Source: Spirochaetia bacterium
GTDB lineage: Bacteria; Spirochaetota; Spirochaetia; Treponematales; Breznakiellaceae
Direction of reading: 5' to 3'
Assembly: GCA_025997795.1 (NCBI GenBank)
Contig: BNVB01000002.1
Span: 1 to 64,000 of the forward strand
Length of the DNA: 64,000 nucleotides
The notes below the pieces were generated by a model. That model had not been told where the DNA came from. It did no database searches and worked only from the letters and a program-made list of their open reading frames with translations. Below are positions 50,697-58,912 of the stretch, piece by piece; position 1 is the first letter of the stretch; every line of letters starts with the position of its first letter. A program made the translations under genes and the position numbers.

Positions 50697-51502
50697 GCTT
50701 TACCGACGAACAATTAGAACGGTATTCGCGCCACATTCTTTTAAAAGAAGTCGGCACAAAGGGGCAGAAAAAACTGCTGGAATCCCGTGTGCTGATTATC
50801 GGCGCGGGCGGCCTTGGCGCACCGGCGGCGCTCTATCTTGCCGCAGCCGGGGTGGGAAAAATCGGCATTGCCGATGCGGATGCGGTTGATTTGTCAAATC
50901 TCCAGCGACAGGTAATTCATTCGACACCCGATGTGAATAAGCCAAAAGTGCTGTCGGCTAAAGAAAAGATGACGGCGATAAATCCCGATATTGAAGTAAC
51001 CACGTATCAAACGTTTGTTTCGGCGGCGAATATTCTTGATTTAATTTCCGGCTATGATTTTATTATCGATGGTACGGATAATTTCCCCGCCAAGTTTTTA
51101 ATTAACGACGCCTGCGTAATTGCAAAAAAACCCTTTTCCCACGCGGGGATTATCCGTTTTCAGGGTCAGCTTATGACCTATGTGCCGGGTAGAGGGCCGT
51201 GTTACCGCTGTGTGTTTCAAAATCCGCCGCCGCCGGAGGCAGTACCAACGTGCAGGCAGGCGGGAGTAATAGGAGCGATGGGCGGTATCATCGGTTCGTT
51301 ACAGGCCATGGAAACAGTAAAATACATCATCGGCAAAGGCGATTTGCTTACCGGCTCGCTGCTTACCTACAACGCCCTTACCATGGAGTTCCGCAAAATC
51401 CGCCTTCCCCGCCGGGATTCCTGTGCCGTCTGCGGAAATACCCCTGCGATTTTGGAACCCTTCGATTACGAAGAGGCAGTCTGCGATCTGCCGACAGGGT
51501 AA
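50693..51502 (+). CDS. ThiF/MoeB-like sulfur-carrier adenylyltransferase
   Basis: The 269-residue E1-like enzyme has the ATP loop VLIIGAGGLGAPAALYLA, LSNLQRQVIH with the conserved Arg and Gln, DGTDNFPAKFLIND, a likely active Cys in PTCRQAGVIGA and two zinc CXXC pairs (CYRC, CAVC). It should adenylate the carrier's C-terminal Gly and allow sulfur loading. The start codon is TTG 50693, overlapping the carrier stop (TTGA). GGGGGGCGG precedes it. No ATG gives the conserved N-terminus ERYSRHILL. Confidence 0.88.
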   Translation: MSFTDEQLERYSRHILLKEVGTKGQKKLLESRVLIIGAGGLGAPAALYLAAAGVGKIGIADADAVDLSNLQRQVIHSTPDVNKPKVLSAKEKMTAINPDIEVTTYQTFVSAANILDLISGYDFIIDGTDNFPAKFLINDACVIAKKPFSHAGIIRFQGQLMTYVPGRGPCYRCVFQNPPPPEAVPTCRQAGVIGAMGGIIGSLQAMETVKYIIGKGDLLTGSLLTYNALTMEFRKIRLPRRDSCAVCGNTPAILEPFDYEEAVCDLPTG

Positions 51503-51506
51503 AGGT

Positions 51507-51917
51507 ATGACTGTTTTTTTGAAAAAAACGGATTACGACAGAATTACCGCCCACGCCAGGGCGGGTCTTCCCAACGAAGCCTGCGGCTTAATCGCGGGCA
51601 AAACAGAAGGAGATCAAACCATTATTGAAAAGGTGTATCTCCTTGCCAATGTTGATAAAAGTCCCGAACATTTTTCGATTGACCCAAAAGAACAATTAAC
51701 GGCAGTGCGGGATATGCGGACCCTTGGTTTTGTTCCCCTTGGCAATTTTCATTCGCATCCGTCAACGCCGGCCCGCCTCTCTAAAGAAGATATACGTCTG
51801 GCGTTTGATCCAAAAGCCCTTTACCTGGTCGTGTCCCTTGCCAAAGAAACGGCTGTTTTAAAAGCTTTCTCCGTCGAGCATGGCACAACCAGGGATCTGC
51901 CCCTGGAACTTGTCTAA
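51507..51917 (+). CDS. JAMM/MPN+ metalloprotease for the sulfur carrier
   Basis: The 136-residue protein is a stand-alone JAMM domain. The zinc site is complete: Glu in NEACGLIAG and the H-x-H...S...D motif in GNFHSHPSTPARLSKEDIRLA. In this genetic setting the role is to trim the C-terminus of the sulfur carrier, exposing Gly-Gly, or to release a product from it, like HcyD or Mec+. The start is 51507, four bases after the ThiF-like stop, with GGGTAAAGG before it. It is the last gene of the operon and converges with the threonine-synthase-like gene. Confidence 0.85.
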   Translation: MTVFLKKTDYDRITAHARAGLPNEACGLIAGKTEGDQTIIEKVYLLANVDKSPEHFSIDPKEQLTAVRDMRTLGFVPLGNFHSHPSTPARLSKEDIRLAFDPKALYLVVSLAKETAVLKAFSVEHGTTRDLPLELV

Positions 51918-51920
51918 AGT

Positions 51921-53123
51921 TTATATTTCTCCATCTATGGCGCAGTAGGGTAAATCAAACGAGAGAATATCCGGATATTTGATGCCCGTGCCGGTGTTAA
52001 GCAGTACCGCCGTTTCCTCCGGTTTAATCCAGTTTTCGGCCCGCAGTTTTTTTAACCCCGCAAAAACCGCCGCTCCCTCGGGGCAGACAAAACAACCCTC
52101 GGCCGCAGCCAGTTCCCGGAGGGCATCGAGAATTTCTCTGTCTTCTACTGCGACAGCGCAACCCCCTGTTTTATAGAGCGCCTCCAGCACCAGAAAATCT
52201 CCCAGGGCTTTGGGCACGTTGATGCCAAAGGCCACTGTTTTTGAATTGGGAAAAAAATCACTTACCGGCGCTTTTTTCTTGTAAGCTTCCACAATGGGAG
52301 CGCAGCCGGCCGCCTGTACCGCCACCATCCGGGGCAGCTTTTCTCCTATCCAGCCCAGTTCCTGCATTTCCTTCAATGCCTTGTAAATGCCAATGATTCC
52401 CACACCGCCGCCGGTGGGGTAGGCAATGACATCCGGCACCTGCCAGCCAAGCTGCTCCACAATTTCATAACCCATGGTTTTTTTACCTTCGATACGGTAG
52501 GGTTCCTTTAATGTACTTGCATCGTACCAGCGGCGGGCCGGAATGGACCTGGCCAGTATTTTACCGCAGTCGCTGATAAGGCCCTTAACCAGGTATACCT
52601 GCGCGCCCACAGCGGCGCATTCGTTTCGTGTAATGTATGGGGCATCTTCCGGCATAAGGATAAACGCAGTAATGCCCGCCCTGGCGGCATACATGGACCA
52701 GGCCGCTCCGGCGTTTCCGTTGGTGGGCATTGCCACCTCTTTGACGCCCAGTTCCTTTGCCCGGGATATTCCCACCGCCGCGCCCCGGGCCTTAAAGGTG
52801 CCCGTGGGTATAAGCCCCTCATCCTTTAGGTACAAAGCGCCAAAACCATATTGGGCCGCCGTTCTTGAAAGCGGGATAAGCGGCGTAAAACCTTCCCCCA
52901 AGGAGACAATGTTTGCCTCGTCTTCTACGGGCAAAAGTTCCGCATAACGCCAGAGGTTTGGCGGGCGGCCCGCTATGGTGTTACTATTCACGGCCCTCCC
53001 CGCCCCTTTTAGATCATATTCGGCAAGGAGCGGCGATCCGCATTCACACAGATGCTGGACCTTCCGGTGATCATAATGCTTTTTGCATTTGGGGCAGACA
53101 AGGCCGTGAATATAACTTTTCAT
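51921..53123 (-). CDS. thrC: Threonine-synthase-like PLP enzyme
   Basis: The 400-residue fold-type II PLP enzyme begins with a zinc ribbon (CPKCKKHYDHRK.. CECG) found in class of short threonine synthases. The PLP lysine lies in PTGTFKARGAAVGIS and the phosphate loop is PTGGGVGIIGI. Threonine synthase makes threonine from O-phosphohomoserine. However, the gene is the last in an operon with an amino-acid ABC transporter (ATGA overlap with the binding-protein gene) and faces the sulfur operon, so a related beta/gamma-replacement reaction is also possible. Sequence alone does not separate these. Confidence 0.75.
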   Translation of the reverse strand: MKSYIHGLVCPKCKKHYDHRKVQHLCECGSPLLAEYDLKGAGRAVNSNTIAGRPPNLWRYAELLPVEDEANIVSLGEGFTPLIPLSRTAAQYGFGALYLKDEGLIPTGTFKARGAAVGISRAKELGVKEVAMPTNGNAGAAWSMYAARAGITAFILMPEDAPYITRNECAAVGAQVYLVKGLISDCGKILARSIPARRWYDASTLKEPYRIEGKKTMGYEIVEQLGWQVPDVIAYPTGGGVGIIGIYKALKEMQELGWIGEKLPRMVAVQAAGCAPIVEAYKKKAPVSDFFPNSKTVAFGINVPKALGDFLVLEALYKTGGCAVAVEDREILDALRELAAAEGCFVCPEGAAVFAGLKKLRAENWIKPEETAVLLNTGTGIKYPDILSFDLPYCAIDGEI

Positions 53124-53992
53124 TTTACCACACCGCGCTCAACTACTACCGATTCAGGATCAACGCTGCCGCCGTATACCGGAAGCAGCGTCGCGTTGTA
53201 ATCATCATGGAAGAACGTGTCTCCCAACTGGGAACTAATTTCGTTGTTCAGCCAGTCCAGAAGAACCTTGTTACCCTTCCTCACCGCAGGGGCAATGGTA
53301 TCAAGGCTGCCGATGGAACCGATACCCGCGGTAAAGCCGGGATTCTGAATGGCCCAGGCAAAGAGCAGGGTATTGTCCTGCGAAAGGGCATCGCCCCGGC
53401 CGTCTTTCAGCGCTGCAAAGGCTTCGGAAATCTGGTCGAACTTTACCAGCTCAATTTCAGGATGTTTCTCGGTAAAATAGGTTTCCGCCGTGGTTCCCTT
53501 GATAATAAGCAGTTTTTTTCCCTGCAGCTGGGAAACATCGGTGATGGCCGCGGATGTGGGGGAAACAACACCCAAAGACACCTTCATGTAGGGCAGGGCA
53601 AAATCGACCACCTCGGCCCGGGCGGGGGTTACCGTAAAGTTGGCAAGGATAATATCAACCTTGTCGGACTCCAGATGTTCCACCCTGCTCGCCGGTTCCA
53701 CCGTTACAAAGTCGATGGCGTTTTCATCGCCCAAAAGATCTTTGGCGATGCGGTGGGCAAAGTATACGTCATACCCCTGAAACACGCCGTTTTCATCAAC
53801 ATATCCAAAGGGATGTTTGTCGGCAAAAACACCAATACGGATCTTCCCGGCCTGTTTAATTTTATCAAGCTCGTTCGCCGCTTCTTTTTTTCCGCCGGTA
53901 CAGGCGGAAACCATCACCATTAATGCCAGTGCGGCAATCGTCACTAGGATGCCGCGGTTTCCACTAAAGTTGAAACCCATCAGTTTTTTCAT
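53120..53992 (-). CDS. Amino-acid ABC transporter substrate-binding lipoprotein
   Basis: The 290-residue protein has a lipoprotein signal (ALMVMVSAC) and a family 3 solute-binding domain: KIRIGVFADKHPFGYVDENG, QGYDVYFAHRIAKDL, DIILANFTVTPARAEVVDF, and the ligand Asp/Arg pair in the usual loops. The resemblance to cysteine-binding CjaA-type proteins (PFGY.D..G pattern) makes a small polar amino acid likely. It follows the ATPase gene by 24 bases and overlaps the threonine-synthase-like gene by four. It is anchored to the membrane to feed the two permeases encoded upstream. Confidence 0.85.
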   Translation of the reverse strand: MKKLMGFNFSGNRGILVTIAALALMVMVSACTGGKKEAANELDKIKQAGKIRIGVFADKHPFGYVDENGVFQGYDVYFAHRIAKDLLGDENAIDFVTVEPASRVEHLESDKVDIILANFTVTPARAEVVDFALPYMKVSLGVVSPTSAAITDVSQLQGKKLLIIKGTTAETYFTEKHPEIELVKFDQISEAFAALKDGRGDALSQDNTLLFAWAIQNPGFTAGIGSIGSLDTIAPAVRKGNKVLLDWLNNEISSQLGDTFFHDDYNATLLPVYGGSVDPESVVVERGVVK

Positions 53993-54016
53993 ACGCTGTC
54001 CTCCTTAGACTGAATC

Positions 54017-54775
54017 TTATTCAAACTGAAAAATATTTAAAAACCGGCAGCCCCGTTCCGTTTTAGGCCTGGCAAAAAAATCTTCGGGCGGTGTTTCCTC
54101 GATGATTTCTCCTCCATCCATAAAAACGATCTGGTCTGCGGCGGCTTTTGCAAACTGCATCTCGTGGGTAACGATGATCATCGTCATCCCGCTTTGTACC
54201 AAGCCCAGCATAACGTCTAACACTTCCCGCACCATCTCCGGATCCAGAGCGGCGGTAATTTCGTCAAAGAGCATTAATTCCGGTTCCATTACCAGGGCCC
54301 GGATTATGGCGGCCCGCTGTTTTTGTCCGCCCGAAAGCTGCCGGGGAAACGCACCCCGTTTGTCATAGAGACCCACCCGGTCCAAGAGGGCCTTTGCGGC
54401 CTCTTCCGCTTCAGCGCGCTGCCGCTTTTGTACTTTAAGGGGCCCCAAGAGAATGTTATCCAACACCGTCATGTGCGGAAAAAGTTCATAACTTTGAAAC
54501 ACCATGCCGATTTTCTGGCGTATGAGCCGCCAGTCGGTCCCCTCCCCGCTTATCACCCTGCCGTCCAGTTTGATTTCGCCGGCCTGTATTCCCTCAAGTC
54601 CGTTGATGCAGCGCAGGAGGGTGCTCTTTCCGCAGCCCGACGGCCCCAAAACAACCAGGGCTTCGTGTTTGGTAACTTTTAAGGAAACATCCTTTAATGC
54701 GGGAACACCATCATATTCTTTGCGGAGGCGGGAAATCTCCAACAATACTTCGGGGTTTTTATTCAGCTTTGCCAT
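54017..54775 (-). CDS. Polar amino-acid ABC transporter ATPase
   Basis: The 252-residue ATPase has Walker A GPSGCGKST, Q-loop in VFQSYELFPHMTV, signature LSGGQKQR, Walker B LMLFDEITAALDPE and the switch His in IIVTHEMQF. Thr replaces Pro-Thr spacing in the D-loop region (DEITAALD instead of DEPTSALD), common in this GlnQ-like group. Start 54775 (MAKLNKNPEVLLEI) is chosen because it overlaps the permease stop by 13 bases, whereas the longer frame lies wholly in the permease gene. Confidence 0.9.
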   Translation of the reverse strand: MAKLNKNPEVLLEISRLRKEYDGVPALKDVSLKVTKHEALVVLGPSGCGKSTLLRCINGLEGIQAGEIKLDGRVISGEGTDWRLIRQKIGMVFQSYELFPHMTVLDNILLGPLKVQKRQRAEAEEAAKALLDRVGLYDKRGAFPRQLSGGQKQRAAIIRALVMEPELMLFDEITAALDPEMVREVLDVMLGLVQSGMTMIIVTHEMQFAKAAADQIVFMDGGEIIEETPPEDFFARPKTERGCRFLNIFQFE

Positions 54776-55440
54776 CGTTTTTCCAGGAATTTTGATAGAT
54801 GGGATATGGGCATGCAGAGCATAAAATATAAAAGAAAGATAAATCCATATACCCAAAAAGGTGCGGAGGGGTTTTTTAGAAAATTTGATTCTATGATCTG
54901 CTGGCCTATTTTGAGTACTTCGACCACGCCAATGAGCACCACCAGTGAAGTTGTTTTTATCATCCTTGTGGCAAGGTTAATGGCCCCCGGCACCAGACGC
55001 CGTACCGCCTGGGGGACGACGATGTAAAAGTAAAGCTGCGCCTCCGAAAGCCCCAGAGCATGGCCGCTTTCGAACTGGTGTTTATTCAGGCTTGTAACAG
55101 CGCCCCGCACGATATCTCCCATTTCGGCGGTTCCCCAAAGGGTAAATACCAAAATCGCCGCCGCCGCACCGGACAGATTGATATGCAGGTTACGGGACAA
55201 GCCGAAATAAAAAATAAAAAGCCACACCAGTACGGGAATGATCCGCATGATTTCAAGGTAACACCGGCAAAGCAGAGACAGCGCCCGGTTCCGCCGGGTC
55301 ATCACAATGCCCACAAGAACGCCAAAAACCATGGAAAGTCCCACCGATGTAAACGCAATACGGGCGGTAACCAGCAGCCCTAAAAAAAGGCGCTGCATGG
55401 TAATACCCTGTACCAAAACGCTAATTCCCAAATCCTGCAT
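54763..55440 (-). CDS. ABC transporter permease 2
   Basis: A 225-residue HisM/GlnP-type permease with about five helices and the EAA loop SGHALGLSEAQLYFYIVVPQA, which docks to the ATPase. It overlaps the other permease gene by 20 bases and the ATPase gene by 13. It pairs with the other permease to form the membrane channel for a polar amino acid. Confidence 0.88.
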   Translation of the reverse strand: MQDLGISVLVQGITMQRLFLGLLVTARIAFTSVGLSMVFGVLVGIVMTRRNRALSLLCRCYLEIMRIIPVLVWLFIFYFGLSRNLHINLSGAAAAILVFTLWGTAEMGDIVRGAVTSLNKHQFESGHALGLSEAQLYFYIVVPQAVRRLVPGAINLATRMIKTTSLVVLIGVVEVLKIGQQIIESNFLKNPSAPFWVYGFIFLLYFMLCMPISHLSKFLEKRWQS

Positions 55441-56080
55441 ACCGCAGCCTCCTTTCGGTAAACCGCAGCAGCCCCGAAAGGGGAAGCAGCAGAATAAGGT
55501 AACTGAGTACCAGGAGGGCCAGGGATTCGTTGGTCTTGTAGTAGAGGCCGATAAGATCCTTTGCCAAAGACATTAGATCCGCCAGGGCGACTATGCTAAC
55601 CAGGCTGGTTTCCTTCAATAAAAAGATTACATTTGCCCCCAGGGAAGGAATTGCCACCGCCAGCGCCTGGGGTAGAATGACATAAACAACAAGCTGGGGC
55701 CGCGAAAGACCAATGGAAAGCCCCGCCTCGATTTGCCCCTTGCCGATAGCCTCAAGGCCGCCTCGAAAGGACTCTGCCATATAACTTCCGCCCAGAAACG
55801 ACAGGCCTATCACCGCGCAGGTAAAGGATTCCAGATGGATGCCCACCCTGGGCAGGCCGAAAAAGAGAAAAAAGAGCTGGATCACAAGGGGCGTATTCCG
55901 GGAAAGCTCAATATAAGCGCCGGTAAACTGTCCCAGGAGGGGAACGCGGTAATACCGGACAATGGCGCAAAAAAGGCCGATTAAGAGAGAGAAAACCACC
56001 CCCAAAAGGCAAAGCCTAAGTACCAGACCCATTGCCTGTATATAGAGGGGAATAACCTTTACTATAAAAACTCCATCCAT
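55421..56080 (-). CDS. ABC transporter permease 1
   Basis: A 219-residue permease of the same family, with the EAA loop EAGLSIGLSRPQLVVYVILPQA and NTPLVIQLFFLFFGLP typical of polar amino-acid importers. It is the first gene of the operon permease-permease-ATPase-binding protein-threonine-synthase-like. AGGA lies 7 bases before ATG 56080 and a promoter lies upstream. Confidence 0.88.
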   Translation of the reverse strand: MDGVFIVKVIPLYIQAMGLVLRLCLLGVVFSLLIGLFCAIVRYYRVPLLGQFTGAYIELSRNTPLVIQLFFLFFGLPRVGIHLESFTCAVIGLSFLGGSYMAESFRGGLEAIGKGQIEAGLSIGLSRPQLVVYVILPQALAVAIPSLGANVIFLLKETSLVSIVALADLMSLAKDLIGLYYKTNESLALLVLSYLILLLPLSGLLRFTERRLRYAGFGN

Positions 56081-56110
56081 TTTAATTCCTAGTATTTCGA
56101 TAGGGATACC

Positions 56111-56137
56111 ATACTATTTTTACCAATACTATGTCAA
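56111..56137 (-). promoter_or_regulatory. Promoter of the ABC transporter/thrC operon
   Basis: On the minus strand TTGACA (56137-56132) is followed after 15 bases by TAGTAT (56116-56111). GTATGG with a 17-bp spacer overlaps it and is an alternative -10. The leader is about 25 bases with AGGA before the ATG. Confidence 0.55.
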
Positions 56138-56216
56138 GGGAAAAAGATGTTTTTTCATAAAAATAAAGAAAAAATGATAATTTGCAGGAATCATGGGTGA
56201 ATGAGGAAAAAAACAA

Positions 56217-56237
56217 CCCCTCATTCAGCATGAGGGG
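56217..56237 (-). terminator. Intrinsic terminator of the DinB-like gene
   Basis: CCCCTCAT (56217-56224) pairs with ATGAGGGG (56230-56237) around a 5-base loop. On the minus strand it is followed by TTGTTTTTTT. It isolates the transporter operon from the gene upstream of it. Confidence 0.8.
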
Positions 56238-56264
56238 TGAAAAAACCACGGATTAGCGGATCAA

Positions 56265-56308
56265 CGGTTCCGGCAGATCTGCCGGAACCGCCGGATCCAA
56301 GGGATCCG
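56265..56308. repeat. 26-bp perfect palindrome plus a second inverted repeat
   Basis: Bases 56265-56290 (CGGTTCCGGCAGATCTGCCG then GAACCG) form a perfect 26-bp palindrome. It is followed by CGGATCC-aag-GGATCCG. Both lie in the untranslated region just after the DinB-like gene. In RNA they would make very stable hairpins. There is no T run, so they are not plain terminators; REP-like elements or mRNA-protecting hairpins are possible. Confidence 0.7.
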
Positions 56309-56323
56309 AATTATGTCAGCTGC

Positions 56324-56860
56324 TTATTTTGGCAGAAAGGCTACATTGATTCCCGAATAATCGTTCTCTATTTTTAGAGAATCAAAGATTTGGGAAATTT
56401 GCCCCCGGTGGTGGGTATTGTGCACCACCAGTTGATGCAGCATAAACGACAGCGGCACACTGGGAGGATTCCCGCCATACCATTCAATTTTTAACGGCAG
56501 AGAAAGGTCCGCATCACTCAGTGCTTCGGCCAGGGCGATATATGCGGCGTCGGCGGTATCCAGGGCGGAACCAAGCTCCTTCCACTGGGCTTCGCTCAGC
56601 TGCCCTTCGGGCGGCCGGGAAAAGTTTTCCAGCGGGGCAAGGGCCTTAAGGGCCGCCGCATTACTTCCCAACACCCCCTTGTACATACCCAGGAAAAAAT
56701 AGGTCCCGCCAATAACATGGCGGACCAGACCCGAAAGGCTGCCGTAGTAGCTGCCCCGGTCTTTTTCCCGTTCATCGTTGGTCATCTTCCCAAGGATATC
56801 GTAAACGGCCTTGTTTCCCGCCTGATTGTATTTGGCGTACATTACAAACGTTTCTTTCAT
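56324..56860 (-). CDS. DinB/YfiT-like metal-binding protein
   Basis: The 178-residue four-helix bundle protein fits the DinB superfamily. Three metal-ligand histidines are likely: one in SGLVRHVIGG (helix 2) and two in HNTHHRGQIS (helix 4). Members are thiol-dependent transferases or damage-induced proteins, and the cofactor here is unknown. Start 56860 is set by AAGGAG 7 bases upstream. It stands alone between its terminator and the hydrogenase terminator. The 226 bases between this gene and hydA hold only the hydrogenase terminator and a short start-less-looking plus-strand frame. Confidence 0.75.
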   Translation of the reverse strand: MKETFVMYAKYNQAGNKAVYDILGKMTNDEREKDRGSYYGSLSGLVRHVIGGTYFFLGMYKGVLGSNAAALKALAPLENFSRPPEGQLSEAQWKELGSALDTADAAYIALAEALSDADLSLPLKIEWYGGNPPSVPLSFMLHQLVVHNTHHRGQISQIFDSLKIENDYSGINVAFLPK

Positions 56861-57035
56861 CTTTTGCTCCTTACTATCCAAGTATAGCGGATGCCTGCTC
56901 TTAACGCAATCAGAAAGTAAACGTATGGAAAAACTGCGCAAATATGCGGATTTGCATGATGACAAACGAAAATATCTGGGCGCTATTGCGGGGTTGGTTT
57001 TCGGCAATAGCGAGAAAACATACGCCTTAAAAAAA

Positions 57036-57068
57036 GGCTGTCCGGTAAATCCGGACAGCCTTTTTTAT
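57036..57068. terminator. Bidirectional terminator of the hydrogenase operon
   Basis: GGCTGTCCGG (57036-57045), loop TAAAT, CCGGACAGCC (57051-57060), with TTTTTT on one side and AAAAAAA on the other. It works for the minus-strand hydrogenase operon and for any plus-strand transcript. Confidence 0.9.
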
Positions 57069-57086
57069 CGGCACATGTTTACACGT

Positions 57087-58847
57087 TTACTTCAAATACA
57101 ATTCCCTGGGGACGTACTTGGTATGGAGCAGGTCGTGGGCTTTGTGGCCGTTAGGCTCGCCGAGGAATTCCTTGTACACCTGGGTAATAAAGGGATTCTG
57201 ATGCGAACACCGTTGGGCGGATAACTCGTCATCCTTGTAGATTCCGGCCATGCGCTGGCTGCGGACTTCATCGGTACAGCCATAGGGCTGGCCGCCGCCG
57301 CCTATACAGCCGCCGCGGCAGGCCATGACTTCCACAAAGTGGTAAGGCACTTCCTTGCCTGCATCCCGGGCCGCACGGATTTTATCCAGCACCGCGGCAA
57401 TGTTCCCCATCTGGTGGGCCACGGCAATGCGTATCTTCGTCCCGTTCTGGAAGTCCACTTCCGCTTCTTTAACGCCATCAAGGCCCCGGACGGGTTTAAA
57501 GTTTACATCCCCCAGATCTTTTTTGGTCACCAGGAAATACGCCGAACGCACCGCCGCTTCCATAACGCCGCCGGTAGCGCCGAAGATTGTACCTGCGCCG
57601 GTGTAGGGTCCCAGGGGATTATCAGCGTCTTCTTCCGGCAGGGCCATGATGTCGATACCGGCCTGCTTGATCATCCGGGCCAGTTCCCGGGTAGTAATGG
57701 AAATATCCACGTCATAACCATGTTTGGCGCTCTTCATGTCGTCGTTGCGGTGGGCCTCCCACTTTTTCGCCGTACAGGGCATAACCGACACGGAGTATAC
57801 CTTTTCGGGGTCTATCCCCGCCTTGTCTGCCCAGTATGCCTTGATCATCGCCCCCATCATCTGCTGGGGGGATTTTGCCGTGGAAAAGTTGGGAATCATA
57901 TCGGCATAGTATTTTTCCATATAATCGACCCAGGCGGGGCAGCAGCTTGTGATAAGGGGAATATCCTTGGAACCTTCGGTAAGACGCTTCACCAGCTCGG
58001 TACCCTCTTCCATGATCGTCAGGTCTGCGGAAAAGTTGGTGTCAAACACGGTGTTAAAGCCGATCCTTCGCAGGGCGGCGTAAATCTTTTTGGTAGCGAT
58101 GGTTCCCGGCGCATAGCCGAATTCTTCTGCTATGGCAACCCGTACCGCCGGAGCAATCTGCACCACGCTGTGTTTGTCCGGGTTGTGCAGGGCCGCCCAA
58201 ACCTTTATCGTATCATCCCGTTCGTAAATTGCACCAACCGGGCAGTGGGCCGCGCACTGGCCGCACTTGATGCAGGGGCTTTCCCCCAGCGGTACATCGG
58301 CCGCACTGGCAATCCGTCCCTTGATCCCCCGGCCCAGGAATTCCAGGGCCCAGACATTCTGCATTTCCTGGCAGACCTTAACACAGCGTCCGCAGCGTAT
58401 ACACTTTTCCGGGTTCAGCACAATGGCCGGATTGGAATCGTCAAGGGGAAGGCCGCTGAGTACCTTCCGGTAGGGCGATTCCCGGATCCCAAATTCCGCC
58501 GCCAGTTCCTGCAGTTCGCAGTTCCCATTCCGGGGACACTGGAGGCAGTCGTTGGGGTGGTTGGAAAGGATCAGCTCCAGCACGGTCCGCCGGGTAGCGA
58601 TAATCTCTGCATCGTGGGTAATAATTTCTTTCCCTTCCAGGCTGCCATCCACCGGCGTAGTACAGGCCCGGATCATCCGGGGACTGCCCGCCATGCGGAC
58701 TATACAGATACCGCAGGACGCCCAGGGCGGAAGGTCGGGATTAAAACACAGGGTAGGAATTTTAACGTTCACCTTTTTGGCCGCTTCAAGGATCATCGTC
58801 CCTTCTTCAACCTGAACAGGAATACCGTTTATCTTAAAGTTAATCAT
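57087..58847 (-). CDS. hydA: [FeFe] hydrogenase catalytic subunit HydA
   Basis: HydA reduces protons or oxidises H2 at the H-cluster. The 586-residue protein has an N-terminal [2Fe-2S] domain (LCFNPDLPPWASCGIC), a His-Cys3 cluster (HPNDCLQCPRNGNC), two [4Fe-4S] clusters (CIRCGRCVKVC, CIKCGQCAAHCP), then the H-cluster domain. Its three motifs are TSCCPAWVDYME, MPCTAKKWEA and ACRGGCIGGGGQP; the last has Arg where many have Pro. A C-terminal small-subunit-like segment completes it. Start 58847 is set by AGGAGGT before the ATG. With HydB and HydC it should form a trimeric NAD(P)-linked, possibly electron-bifurcating enzyme. Confidence 0.95.
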   Translation of the reverse strand: MINFKINGIPVQVEEGTMILEAAKKVNVKIPTLCFNPDLPPWASCGICIVRMAGSPRMIRACTTPVDGSLEGKEIITHDAEIIATRRTVLELILSNHPNDCLQCPRNGNCELQELAAEFGIRESPYRKVLSGLPLDDSNPAIVLNPEKCIRCGRCVKVCQEMQNVWALEFLGRGIKGRIASAADVPLGESPCIKCGQCAAHCPVGAIYERDDTIKVWAALHNPDKHSVVQIAPAVRVAIAEEFGYAPGTIATKKIYAALRRIGFNTVFDTNFSADLTIMEEGTELVKRLTEGSKDIPLITSCCPAWVDYMEKYYADMIPNFSTAKSPQQMMGAMIKAYWADKAGIDPEKVYSVSVMPCTAKKWEAHRNDDMKSAKHGYDVDISITTRELARMIKQAGIDIMALPEEDADNPLGPYTGAGTIFGATGGVMEAAVRSAYFLVTKKDLGDVNFKPVRGLDGVKEAEVDFQNGTKIRIAVAHQMGNIAAVLDKIRAARDAGKEVPYHFVEVMACRGGCIGGGGQPYGCTDEVRSQRMAGIYKDDELSAQRCSHQNPFITQVYKEFLGEPNGHKAHDLLHTKYVPRELYLK

Positions 58848-58886
58848 GTCATTACCTCCTAAAACTTTTTTGCAGCAAAACTCCAA

Positions 58887-58910
58887 CGCCAAGGGCGTTA
58901 GCCCTTGGCG
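58887..58910 (-). other. Stable hairpin between hydB and hydA
   Basis: CGCCAAGGGC (58887-58896), loop GTTA, GCCCTTGGCG (58901-58910). It sits three bases after the hydB stop and ~40 bases before the hydA ribosome site. There is no T run. It may stabilise the upstream mRNA or set subunit ratios. Confidence 0.6.
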
Positions 58911-58912
58911 AC

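Noticed and set aside
56924..57224. Plus-strand frame MEKLRKYADLHDDK..
   Set aside because: It has no ribosome site or promoter and runs straight through the bidirectional terminator and into hydA antisense. At most a short relic.
57339..58862. 507-codon plus-strand frame opposite hydA
   Set aside because: Reverse-strand shadow of a clearly conserved gene; composition (many His, Pro, Gly) is typical of such shadows.
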